Shown: positions 24,939-32,225 of the stretch, one piece after another
How positions within the stretch are numbered: the stretch's first letter is position 1
How the letters are laid out: the number at the start of each line of letters is the position of its first letter
Made by a program: the position numbers and the translations under genes
The notes under the pieces: model-generated
What the model saw: the letters and a program-made list of their open reading frames with translations, nothing else
Told to the model about the DNA's origin: nothing
The model's database searches: none
Assembly (NCBI RefSeq): GCF_900094565.1
Contig: NZ_FMAF01000003.1
Span: 248,001 to 312,000 of the forward strand
Origin: Martinezella lusitana
GTDB taxonomy: Bacteria > Pseudomonadota > Alphaproteobacteria > Rhizobiales > Rhizobiaceae
DNA length: 64,000 nt
Direction: 5' to 3'

Positions 24939-25760
24939 CGACAAAATCCAGCTCAGGCGTGCGACTTCCATATCAACGGCTTTGTCGAAGCGCCGGATTG
25001 TGTTGTCGTAGACATCGTTTAGATCGATTTGCTTGAATCTGCTCTCGCTCTCATCCCGGCTACGGTCGGGATGCCCTGGCGGGAAATTAGCATCTCCGCG
25101 CCGCATGCGTGCTGAGAACTCCGCAAACGTCTTCGATTGGTAATGGTGTAGCCTCAACGGGGCGTGTATCACTCTGCTGGACATGCCCCCGTTGATGGTT
25201 TCGAACTCGCTGAAATCCGAAAGGGCACGTCTTCCCTGCGAGGATACGAGATTGTGCACCCCCACGTCGGTAACAAAGGCTGCGCGAGCGATTGACTTGA
25301 AATGGTGATGATTTGACCACCCAAGCGGCGCGCCCTGCATGAAAGCGCGCGTCACGAGCGAATAGTTGGGGTCGATCAGATTTCCAGAGCCGAAATTGCG
25401 CCAATTGACATGGATCGAGCCCACATCGGCAGGCACGGTTTTGAGGTAGTCGCGGATCGTCAGATGCTCTGTCGGCACGAGATATTCATCAATATCGAAG
25501 AACGCCACCCACTCTGTCGAAATCATTGTTAGCGCGTGCCGGTAGGCTGCGATTTGCGGCGATGTGTTAAGCGGCGACGGCCAATCAATGACGGTCACTC
25601 TCGCATCGGCCGCCGCTATTTTACGCAGCAACGGGATCTGATCGTCTTCGCTTTCGTTCGAGAAAATGATGAACCGATCGACTCCGATTGCGAGATGATA
25701 GGCAAGCCACTCGACGATGTACTTGCCTTCATTTTTAGCGATAGCGCCAACAGTCAGCAT
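24927..25760 (-). CDS. Glycosyltransferase (family 2/92-like)
   Basis: 277 residues starting MLTVGAIAKNEGKYIVEWLA, the usual opening of this family (AKNE..Y..EWL.YH). The acidic DIDEYLVP motif (about residue 83) is the probable metal and nucleotide-sugar site; HHYQSKTFAEF near residue 205 is also typical. The ATG overlaps the stop of the upstream methyltransferase gene (TAATG); an in-frame start 10 codons upstream is less likely. It is the last gene of a reverse-strand cassette at the phage right end, so a cargo role in surface glycan modification is inferred. Confidence 0.8.
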   Translation of the reverse strand: MLTVGAIAKNEGKYIVEWLAYHLAIGVDRFIIFSNESEDDQIPLLRKIAAADARVTVIDWPSPLNTSPQIAAYRHALTMISTEWVAFFDIDEYLVPTEHLTIRDYLKTVPADVGSIHVNWRNFGSGNLIDPNYSLVTRAFMQGAPLGWSNHHHFKSIARAAFVTDVGVHNLVSSQGRRALSDFSEFETINGGMSSRVIHAPLRLHHYQSKTFAEFSARMRRGDANFPPGHPDRSRDESESRFKQIDLNDVYDNTIRRFDKAVDMEVARLSWILSSGS

Positions 25761-26467
25761 TAAGATGCCTTTGCATGGCAGTCGAACCAATGGCCCTGGT
25801 GGCGAAGTGGCACAGCAGCGTGGAATGCCGAGACGAATTGATCATAGATGGTCCAGAGGCCGGGAAGCTCATTGCCAAAGGGGCCAGACGTATGGTGCCA
25901 GTTCGGGTTTTCGACATACGAACCCTCTTGCGGAGGATTGACGTTGACGAACCCACCTAACGGCGTCTGATCGATCAGCTTGAACAAGCGATAGCCGATT
26001 TTCTGCAACATCTCGACCGGGGCCAGTTCGTGGCACTCGACAGAGAAAAAGTGAGGGATTTCGCGCTGGCCTACGATCTGCTCAAGGAAAGGTTTTTCCT
26101 GGCCCTCGATGTCGACCTTGCAATAGTGCGGGACACCATGGGCTGCGATAATGTCATTCCAACATATCGTCTCGACTTCAAATTCCGTGTAGCCGTCTGC
26201 AATATGGGGATGCCTTGACGTGCCGGATATGCCTTGCTGGATATCGTTGTGCAGGAACTTGATCTTGTTCCCGCTGACATCGGCTGCAGCCTTGTGAATG
26301 ACTGTGAGCCGGCCCGAACCTATTTCGGAGGCGAAGCGCTCAACGAGCGTTTTGTAGACGACGGGATCTGCTTCAACCCCAACAACACGAAAACCCTTGG
26401 CGAGATAGAACGCAGTATCGTTCCCCTCCGACATGCCGATGTCGAAGATCAGATCGTTATGGATCAT
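25760..26467 (-). CDS. FkbM family methyltransferase
   Basis: 235 residues. An SAM-binding fold is indicated by LIFDIGMSEGNDTAFYLAKG (motif I region) and VVGVEADP; YCKVDIEGQEKPFLE and HFFSVECHE are the later FkbM motifs. Such enzymes methylate sugar hydroxyl groups in many polysaccharide loci. It is 5 bases downstream of a small coiled-coil gene and coupled to the glycosyltransferase by a one-base overlap. Confidence 0.8.
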   Translation of the reverse strand: MIHNDLIFDIGMSEGNDTAFYLAKGFRVVGVEADPVVYKTLVERFASEIGSGRLTVIHKAAADVSGNKIKFLHNDIQQGISGTSRHPHIADGYTEFEVETICWNDIIAAHGVPHYCKVDIEGQEKPFLEQIVGQREIPHFFSVECHELAPVEMLQKIGYRLFKLIDQTPLGGFVNVNPPQEGSYVENPNWHHTSGPFGNELPGLWTIYDQFVSAFHAAVPLRHQGHWFDCHAKAS

Positions 26468-26472
26468 TTTGA

Positions 26473-26649
26473 TTATTCCGGTTGGCGCGCGGTCTGTTGC
26501 GAGCGAGAAAAGTCATTGATGTTATCGAGAATCGCTAAGCTTTTCGCGACGTGATAAAATTCTGTTTGAAGATTTTCGCCGCCTTCGATGCGTTTTTGCA
26601 GATCGGCGGCATGCTGACGAAGCTTATTGGCCTCAGAAACGGTATCCAT
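26473..26649 (-). CDS. 58-residue coiled-coil-like protein in the cargo cassette
   Basis: ATG at 26649-26647 after a strong ribosome-binding site (AGGGGGAAC), stop at 26475-26473. The product begins MDTVSEANKLRQHAADLQKR and is charged and helical throughout. It sits 5 bases before the FkbM gene, with the sulfotransferase-like gene upstream. Spacing and ribosome-binding site argue that it is translated; the function is unknown. Confidence 0.55.
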   Translation of the reverse strand: MDTVSEANKLRQHAADLQKRIEGGENLQTEFYHVAKSLAILDNINDFSRSQQTARQPE

Positions 26650-26701
26650 TTTGTTCCCCCTGTGGAGTGGCGAGCACGTTAGTCAAACATCAGCGGCAAA
26701 T

Positions 26702-27322
26702 CTAGTTCGAAAAAGTGTGTATTTTTGTCCGGTCGACGGCTTTGAAATAAGCCGTTTCGGCTTCCTGCTCGCTGACGCCATGGAGAACAAACAATGGCAT
26801 CATCACACCATGAAAATAGTGGAAGTCGTAGGCAAAGCGCGGAAAGTCTAGGAAGTAGGTCGGAACGCCATGTTTCGTCAGGGCGTAAACAGCTTTGAAA
26901 AACTGCGTTGCCAAGATGTCTTCCTGTTGGTCGGGGTCATCAGTCTTCCAAAGCGAGCCCCACGCCACGCCAGCTTTGTGCACACGCCGGCGGCTTTCCG
27001 CTGCATCGTGCAGGGCGCGCATTGGGACGATGGCTGAGAAAATATCGATGCTCTTGTTGTCGAGAGCTTCCAAAAGGTGATCCGAATATTCCGGTGACTT
27101 AATCACATAAGGGTTGTCGTCAACCACAAGATGGCGTTCTAGGCCAGCCTGGGAAAATCCATCAACCCTCCCGAATGCTTCTTCAAGCGTGAAGCCAGTA
27201 TTGAACCCTAACGCCGTAAAGAACTGTACGAGCAATGTCGTGCCGGCGCGGCCGGTACCGGTGATGATGATCCGCCCATCCTCTGTGTTCGTTCGACTGC
27301 GATATTGCGCGGCTCCGCTCAT
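26702..27322 (-). CDS. Sulfotransferase-like P-loop protein
   Basis: 206 residues with a strong ribosome-binding site (AGGAGGG). GRIIITGTGRAGTTLLVQFF (about 16-35) is a P-loop-like PAPS-binding motif as in sulfotransferases; VIKSPEYSDHL (about 73-83) is the usual second segment. A kinase-like P-loop enzyme is an alternative. It is the first gene of the reverse cassette. Together with FkbM and the glycosyltransferase it suggests a sulphated or methylated surface glycan, but the substrate cannot be told. Confidence 0.65.
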   Translation of the reverse strand: MSGAAQYRSRTNTEDGRIIITGTGRAGTTLLVQFFTALGFNTGFTLEEAFGRVDGFSQAGLERHLVVDDNPYVIKSPEYSDHLLEALDNKSIDIFSAIVPMRALHDAAESRRRVHKAGVAWGSLWKTDDPDQQEDILATQFFKAVYALTKHGVPTYFLDFPRFAYDFHYFHGVMMPLFVLHGVSEQEAETAYFKAVDRTKIHTFSN

Positions 27323-27457
27323 GATTTCCCTCCTGTTTTCGCGAAGTGTTTTAAGGAGAATTTGGGCCCGCGCAACGGGTACGTCCTGTGCTTTGCGGCA
27401 GATCCCGCGTGGGACGCGATTTGGGAGCCGTTTTGATGTCAGTTTTGGTTGCTATTT

Positions 27458-27501
27458 GATTTTGCGCGCTGCGCGACGGGATTTTGCGCGCTACAAATGC
27501 C
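27458..27501. repeat. Tandem 22-bp repeats near the prophage right end (pair A)
   Basis: GATTTTGCGCGCT occurs at 27458-27470 and again at 27480-27492, exactly 22 bases apart, so the sites face the same side of the helix. The region 27323-27652 holds no recognisable gene. Mu transposase sites are 22 bp and partly adjacent at the right end, so these may be subterminal transposase sites; operators are the alternative. Confidence 0.6.
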
Positions 27502-27527
27502 GCTTTGAACGGCGCTTATGAGAACTG

Positions 27528-27569
27528 AAAATTCCGGAAGTGCGTGTCAAAATTCCGGAAAATCGCGTC
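27528..27569. repeat. Tandem 21-bp repeats near the prophage right end (pair B)
   Basis: AAAATTCCGGAA begins at 27528 and 27549. The two adjacent 21-base units match at about 17 of 21 positions (both end GTC). TTCCGGAA is itself a palindrome. The pair lies between the cargo cassette and tRNA-Met in AT-rich, gene-free DNA. Confidence 0.65.
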
Positions 27570-27652
27570 CGGCTACACGGGTGAAAAATATCAATACCAA
27601 ATTAAGGGCTGGCTGTCCGCAATTGTCGGCGAAGAGTTGTCGGCTGTTTTGA

Positions 27653-27729
27653 TGGTAGCGGAGGAGGGATTTGAACCCCCGACACAAGGATTATGATTCC
27701 TCTGCTCTGACCTACTGAGCTACTCCGCC
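27653..27729 (-). tRNA. tRNA-Met (CAT), elongator type
   Basis: The reverse strand reads GGCGGAGTAGCTCAG (acceptor and D arm), an anticodon loop with CAT at 27695-27693, a T arm with GGTTCAAATCC, and an encoded 3' CCA at 27655-27653. The acceptor stem pairs fully with a G-U at its end. The body matches rhizobial elongator tRNA-Met. The 3' end faces the prophage. Confidence 0.95.
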
Positions 27730-27893
27730 ACGTCTGCGCATAATAATTGTCTATGATGCACAAAGGTCAAACGAACCACTGCTCGAAAAGCGTTGGCCCG
27801 TCGGTTGAGCGGCTTATAAGGTGCAGCTCGGCTTGGTGTCAAGCGGATGATTTGGAAAAATCAGTGCTTTCTCTTGGCCGGGCCGCTTACTCC

Positions 27894-29093
27894 TTAAGCC
27901 GCGACAGGGCTTGCCAGCAAAGCCTTCAGGGAGGCCTCGGCAATCGGCTCGCGCTCGGAGCGCTCGATGAAGCCGCCGCCGTAGACGCGGGCATCGTCGC
28001 CAGGCGCTGAATAGAGCGCGCAGGCCTGCCCCGGAGCAACGCCGGCCTCGCCGATCGTCAGGTCGACATAAATGCCGCTGGCATCGGTGTGCAACACGGC
28101 CGGCGACGGTGCGCGGGTGGAGCGGACCTTGGCGTAGCAGGCAAAGCCCTCGCCTGAAGCTGCCTGTGTCAGCGTTTCGTCGCCCAGCCAGTTAACGTCG
28201 CGCAGATAGACGCGGTGCGTTTCCAGCGCTTCCTTGGGGCCGACGATGACGCGGCGCGAGCGGGCGTCGAGATAGACGACGTAGAGCGGCTCGCCAGTGG
28301 CGATGCCGATGCCGCGGCGCTGGCCGATCGTATAGTGCAGGATGCCTTCGTGCTGGCCGAGCACGCGGCCATCGAGATGGACGATCTCGCCGGCGAGCGC
28401 CGCATTCGGCTTCAGCTTGGCGATCACATCGGAATATTTGCCCTGCGGCACGAAACAGATGTCCTGGCTGTCGGCCTTCTTGGCGACGACAAGGCCCATT
28501 TCCTCGGCAAGCGCGCGCGTCTCCGCCTTCGGCATGCCGCCGAGCGGAAAGCGCAGATAGTCGATCTGCTCCTGCGTCGTGGCGAAGAGGAAATAGCTCT
28601 GGTCACGATCGGCATCGGCCGGGCGATAGAGCGCACGCCGGCCGGGATTGTCGGCAGAAGGGTTCGGGCGCGAGCGAATGTAGTGGCCTGTCGCCAGAGC
28701 ATCAGCGCCGAGCTCTTTGGCGGTCAACAGAAGGTCGGCGAACTTGACGGTCTGGTTGCAGGCAACGCAGGGGATCGGCGTCTCGCCGGCGACATAGCTC
28801 TCGGCGAAAGGATTGATCACCGTCTCGCGGAAGCGCTTTTCGTAATCTAGCACGTAATGCGGGATACCGAGCGTCTCGCAGACCCGGCGCGCATCGTCGA
28901 TATCCTGGCCGGCGCAACAGGAGCCGGCGCGATGCACCGCAGCGCCATGATCGTAGAGCTGCAGCGTGATGCCGAGCACATCATAGCCCTGCCGTTTCAA
29001 AATGCCGGCGACGACGGAGCTGTCAACGCCGCCCGACATGGCGACGACGACGCGGGTATCTTCCGGCCTCTTGTCAAAATCCAGTGTATTCAC
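27894..29093 (-). CDS. mnmA: tRNA-specific 2-thiouridylase MnmA
   Basis: 399 residues from a GTG at 29093 ([18 protein letters not shown]), the start usual in rhizobia; an in-frame ATG at 29165 would add 24 residues. [13 protein letters not shown] is the PP-loop ATPase motif; CVACN and [10 protein letters not shown] hold the two catalytic cysteines; [10 protein letters not shown] and YVVYLDA belong to the central and C-terminal domains. The enzyme makes 2-thiouridine at U34 of Lys, Glu and Gln tRNAs using sulphur from a relay. Confidence 0.95.
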   Translation of the reverse strand: MNTLDFDKRPEDTRVVVAMSGGVDSSVVAGILKRQGYDVLGITLQLYDHGAAVHRAGSCCAGQDIDDARRVCETLGIPHYVLDYEKRFRETVINPFAESYVAGETPIPCVACNQTVKFADLLLTAKELGADALATGHYIRSRPNPSADNPGRRALYRPADADRDQSYFLFATTQEQIDYLRFPLGGMPKAETRALAEEMGLVVAKKADSQDICFVPQGKYSDVIAKLKPNAALAGEIVHLDGRVLGQHEGILHYTIGQRRGIGIATGEPLYVVYLDARSRRVIVGPKEALETHRVYLRDVNWLGDETLTQAASGEGFACYAKVRSTRAPSPAVLHTDASGIYVDLTIGEAGVAPGQACALYSAPGDDARVYGGGFIERSEREPIAEASLKALLASPVAA

Positions 29094-29184
29094 GGTCGTT
29101 GCCGCCAGTCTTGAACGATCTTCGATGCTGCCGAGCGGGATGACTTTTTTTCGAAACGCCGTCACGCTCTCGCTATTTGATGTC

Positions 29185-29229
29185 GCATGATCTTATCCAA
29201 AAACCGCTGCACACTTTTTGGGATCATGC
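29185..29229. repeat. Rhizobiales-type palindromic intergenic repeat
   Basis: GCATGATC at 29185 and GATCATGC at 29229 bracket CCAAAAA and TTTTTGG, giving an imperfect 45-base hairpin upstream of mnmA. It matches from memory a short palindrome present in very many copies between genes in Rhizobium and Mesorhizobium genomes. The remaining bases up to 29365 contain nothing recognised. Confidence 0.65.
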
Positions 29230-29365
29230 TCTTCTCGCCGAATGCCATGCAAAAGCGGCGAATTTTCATGCGGGACAATGGGCCGCACACTTTGCAGCCC
29301 GCCTCAATTGTGGACGGATATAGAAAGGATTGCCATCCGGCGCAAGGGGCAGGTCGATATGCGAA

Positions 29366-30025
29366 TCACCCCTTGGCCTTCAAATGCCCGATCAGATTGC
29401 GCCCACGCCGCAGCACGGTGACGGCCGACCCGATCGCAACGACCCAGAGGGCAACGGTCAGGACCCATATGCCGCCGCTCCACAAGGCCTCGACAACAGA
29501 GAGGAGCGCCGCAGCGGTGACGACCGCCATGCGATGCTGCTTGGCCATCGGGCCGGAGAAATCGCTTGGATTGCCGGTGGCGCGTCCGAGTTCGCGGACA
29601 TAGGCGGTCAGCACCGCGAAAGCGGCCGCAGCCCAGCCGAGCCCCGGCGCTGCAATGCCGTAGCCGATGCCGGCAAGGATGAGAATATCGGCGATACGGT
29701 CCGGGAATTCGTTCCAGAAGGGTCCGTCAGCCTCGCCCTTGCCGCCCTCTACCGCCACCATTCCATCGAGCAGGTTGCAGAGCAGGCGCAATTGGCAGAA
29801 CAGCGCCGAAAGGATCAGCAGCAGCACGCGCATACCGACGCCGCCGGATCCGGAAAGCCAGAAGCAACCTCCGGCCAGCGCCGCCATCGCCATGCTCGCC
29901 TGCGAAATCTGGTTCGGCGTCACCGAAAGCGCGGTCATGCGCCGCGCCAAGGCCTGCGCCCAGCGCGTGTTGCGGCTGGCTAGAGGCCGCCTGTCGCCTG
30001 TTCCCTCACCCTTCATGGCCCTCAC
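29366..30025 (-). CDS. CDP-alcohol phosphatidyltransferase family protein
   Basis: 219 residues with about five or six hydrophobic helices. The CDP-alcohol motif is seen at about 87-115: NLLDGMVAVEGGKGEADG and FPDRIAD, with the DG and D-x3-D aspartates present but the spacing and the Ala-Arg pair altered from the canonical form. It would transfer a phosphatidyl group from CDP-diacylglycerol to an alcohol. It is last in a four-gene cluster with an acyltransferase and CdsA, resembling E. coli ynbABC; the acceptor alcohol is unknown. Confidence 0.75.
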   Translation of the reverse strand: MRAMKGEGTGDRRPLASRNTRWAQALARRMTALSVTPNQISQASMAMAALAGGCFWLSGSGGVGMRVLLLILSALFCQLRLLCNLLDGMVAVEGGKGEADGPFWNEFPDRIADILILAGIGYGIAAPGLGWAAAAFAVLTAYVRELGRATGNPSDFSGPMAKQHRMAVVTAAALLSVVEALWSGGIWVLTVALWVVAIGSAVTVLRRGRNLIGHLKAKG

Positions 30026-30422
30026 CTGTCATACTTCGACGCCTCCCGCCGGAAATCGAATAATTGTAGATCGCCGCATAGCTCGATGACACCAGCAGCG
30101 GCACCGCGATCGTCTTCAGGATCTCCGGCGTGCCGCTGAGAGCATGGATCGTCACCAGGATCGCCGCGGAACCCAGACAGGCGATCAGCGGCGGCGCCCA
30201 GAGGACTGTAAAGCCGCCGAACCGCCGCGACAGGGCCTCGACGGCCGACTTCAGAAACAGCGTCAGGCAGCCCGAAAGCACGCCTTGCACAAGACCCGCA
30301 ATCAAAGGCCGCGGCATCGGATGCGTGCGATTGGCGAAGACGGCCCAGCCGCCCATGGCAAGGAACGCGAAAAGCACATGCACGATGCTGCTGCCGGCAA
30401 GTGCTTTCAGCCTGCCTGTCAT
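30006..30422 (-). CDS. Small integral membrane protein in the phospholipid cluster
   Basis: 138 residues from the ATG that overlaps the cdsA stop (ATGA), beginning MTGRLKALAGSSIVHVLFAF. Four hydrophobic segments (about 9-27, 37-57, 70-90 and 101-121) are seen; the tail is basic. The 3' end overlaps the CDP-alcohol transferase gene by 20 bases. No family was recognised; a partner role in lipid synthesis or transport is inferred from the operon. Confidence 0.7.
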   Translation of the reverse strand: MTGRLKALAGSSIVHVLFAFLAMGGWAVFANRTHPMPRPLIAGLVQGVLSGCLTLFLKSAVEALSRRFGGFTVLWAPPLIACLGSAAILVTIHALSGTPEILKTIAVPLLVSSSYAAIYNYSISGGRRRSMTGEGHEG

Positions 30423-31369
30423 GACACTGACCACCAGAATCGGACGAGGTGGAAGAAGATGGGCGCCGAGAAGACGACCGAATCCAGCCGGTCGATCAGC
30501 CCGCCATGGCCTTCGATCAGGTGGCCCCAATCCTTGACGCCACGATCCCGCTTGATTGCCGACATCACCAAGCCGCCGAAGAAACCCATGATCGTGATGA
30601 CAAAGGCAAGCAGGCCCGCCTGCAGCGGCGTGAACGGCGTTACCCACCAGAGCGCCGCCCCGATCAGCGAAGCGCTGATGACGCCGCCGACGAAGCCCTC
30701 CACCGTCTTCGACGGCGACAGCCGCGGCGCGATCTTGGTTTTCCCGAAGAGCTTGCCCCAGACATACTGCAACACGTCGCTCAATTGGACGACGATCACC
30801 AGGAAGGCGATGAGCAGCACGTTGCGGCCTTCATAGCCCGGAATATGCAGGGTGAGCAGTGCGGGCACATGCGAGGCGCAGAAGACGCAGATCATCAGCG
30901 CCCATTGCACTTCGGCGATGCGCACCAGGAACCGCTCGGTATCGCCGCGCAGCACCGCGACGATGGGCATGAACAGGAAGGCATAAACGGGAATAAAGAT
31001 CGAATAGATGCCATATTGCTCGGCCCAGAGCAGGTAATATTGCACCGGCAGGGCAACGAAGAAGGCGGCGGCAAGCGCCCAATGATCGGCGCGTCTTGTG
31101 TTGATCAGCGTCACAAATTCGCGCAGCGCGGCAAAGGAGCAGAAGGCAAAGAGCAAGATGACGCCGGCACGCCCGGCCACGAAGGCGATGCCGATCAGCA
31201 CCACCATCACCCACCAGGCCTTGATGCGTGCATTCAGGTTTTCGATCGCCGCATTCGATCCATCCGGCGACAAGCGCCGCTGCAGCACGTAGCCGACAAT
31301 GGAAGCGACGATCAGCACGCCAAAAATGCCGAGGACAAGGTGGATCAGATCGGCGCTGGCAGCATTCAT
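30419..31369 (-). CDS. Phosphatidate cytidylyltransferase (CdsA family)
   Basis: 316 residues with about eight membrane helices and the family signature SAIKRDRGVKDWGHLIEGHG followed by GLIDRLDSVVFSAP near the C-terminus. It makes CDP-diacylglycerol from phosphatidic acid and CTP. Because it stands in a cluster with an acyltransferase and a CDP-alcohol transferase, it is probably a second, pathway-dedicated copy rather than the housekeeping cdsA, as with E. coli ynbB; that is inference. Confidence 0.85.
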   Translation of the reverse strand: MNAASADLIHLVLGIFGVLIVASIVGYVLQRRLSPDGSNAAIENLNARIKAWWVMVVLIGIAFVAGRAGVILLFAFCSFAALREFVTLINTRRADHWALAAAFFVALPVQYYLLWAEQYGIYSIFIPVYAFLFMPIVAVLRGDTERFLVRIAEVQWALMICVFCASHVPALLTLHIPGYEGRNVLLIAFLVIVVQLSDVLQYVWGKLFGKTKIAPRLSPSKTVEGFVGGVISASLIGAALWWVTPFTPLQAGLLAFVITIMGFFGGLVMSAIKRDRGVKDWGHLIEGHGGLIDRLDSVVFSAPIFFHLVRFWWSVS

Positions 31370-31371
31370 GC

Positions 31372-32055
31372 TCAGTCTCCCGCCCGCTTCGGCGCAAGCG
31401 CCAGCAACGCAGATTCGGCTCTCGCCAGGAAACCCGCCTTTTCCTCGGTCTCGCCGATATGCAGCGCCTCGCCGAAGGTAACGGTGCAGATCAGCGGAAT
31501 GGGCACGAACTCGCCCTTGGGCATGACGCGATTGAGATTGTCGATCCAGACGGGGACGAGATCGATATCCGGGCGGGCCTGGGCAAGATGGAAGAGCCCG
31601 CTCTTGAACGGCTGCAGCGGCACCTCCGTCAGATTGCGCGTACCCTCCGGAAACAGGATCAACGAAGAGCCGGCATCGAGTGCCTGCGCCATCTGCGTGA
31701 CCGGATCTTCCTTGCGCGCCTCGCGATCCCGCTCGATCAGCACCGCATTGAAGACATCGCGGCCGATGAAACTGTTGAGCTTCGATTTCAGCCAGTAGTC
31801 GGCGCCGGCCACGGGCCGAACACGCCGACGCAACCGGGGCGGCAGTACTGCCCAGATGAGGATGAAATCACCATGGCTGGAATGATTGGCGAAATAGATG
31901 CAACGGCCGGTATGCATGCCGCTCTCGGGCCAGATCGCTCTGACGGCGGTAACGGCTCGCGCAAACAGCACAATCGCAACGGATACGGGCTTTGCCAGCC
32001 ACTCGATCGGCTTGCCCATCCCTTCCCCAAAAATCGTTTTCCAGAGTGCCTCCAT
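31372..32055 (-). CDS. 1-acyl-sn-glycerol-3-phosphate acyltransferase (PlsC family)
   Basis: 227 residues if begun at MEALWKTIF; a TTG 23 codons upstream and an ATG (MGKPIEW) 12 codons downstream are alternatives. Acyltransferase motif I is NHSSHGD and motif III is LILFPEGTRN. It has one N-terminal hydrophobic segment. It would add the second acyl chain to lysophosphatidic acid, the substrate for the CdsA enzyme encoded two bases downstream. Confidence 0.8.
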   Translation of the reverse strand: MEALWKTIFGEGMGKPIEWLAKPVSVAIVLFARAVTAVRAIWPESGMHTGRCIYFANHSSHGDFILIWAVLPPRLRRRVRPVAGADYWLKSKLNSFIGRDVFNAVLIERDREARKEDPVTQMAQALDAGSSLILFPEGTRNLTEVPLQPFKSGLFHLAQARPDIDLVPVWIDNLNRVMPKGEFVPIPLICTVTFGEALHIGETEEKAGFLARAESALLALAPKRAGD

Positions 32056-32132
32056 GGCAAAGAGATAGGCCCGTTTGACCGGCCTCGATAGCCCGCCCGG
32101 CCGACTTATCCACAACCCTGCCAACAGTAGTG

Positions 32133-32166
32133 GAAACCCGGCGCAACTTGCGTCGCGCCGGGTTTC
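32133..32166 (-). terminator. Strong hairpin between serA and the phospholipid cluster
   Basis: GAAACCCGGCGC and GCGCCGGGTTTC form a perfect 12-bp stem around a 10-base loop, 60 bases beyond the serA stop. There is no T-run, so termination may need a factor, but the stem is very stable. Confidence 0.65.
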
Positions 32167-32225
32167 AGGACGGCTCTTGGGAGGAGCAAATGGATGCCCC
32201 CACCTCCTTTGCGAAGGCGGCGGGC

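Larger units (their letters stand above)
1..27650 (+). mobile_element. Mu-like prophage with siphovirus-type tail, late region (left part outside window)
   Basis: Genes run on the plus strand in the order of the phage Mu late region: lysis, gp25/26/27-like, terminase gp28, portal gp29, MuF gp30, gpG, protease gpI, capsid. A tail tube, G/GT chaperone, tape measure and J-like protein follow, which is a non-contractile tail as in B3/D3112 phages; no sheath or baseplate genes were seen. Genes are packed with 1-8 base overlaps. Early genes (repressor, transposase or integrase) are not in the window, so the mode of integration is not shown directly. The right boundary is put between the sulfotransferase-like gene and tRNA-Met; the exact end base was not found. 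Confidence 0.9.

Noticed and set aside
27458..27569. CRISPR array
   Set aside because: Repeats are adjacent without spacers and only two of each kind; no cas genes occur in the window.
29187..29983. Plus-strand ORFs between mnmA and the CDP-alcohol transferase gene
   Set aside because: They cover the palindromic repeat and the reverse-strand transferase; the translations show no pattern.
30423..30647. Upstream extension of the small membrane protein gene at 30006
   Set aside because: The added residues are Arg/Gly/His-rich shadow of cdsA; the ATGA-coupled start at 30422 is better.
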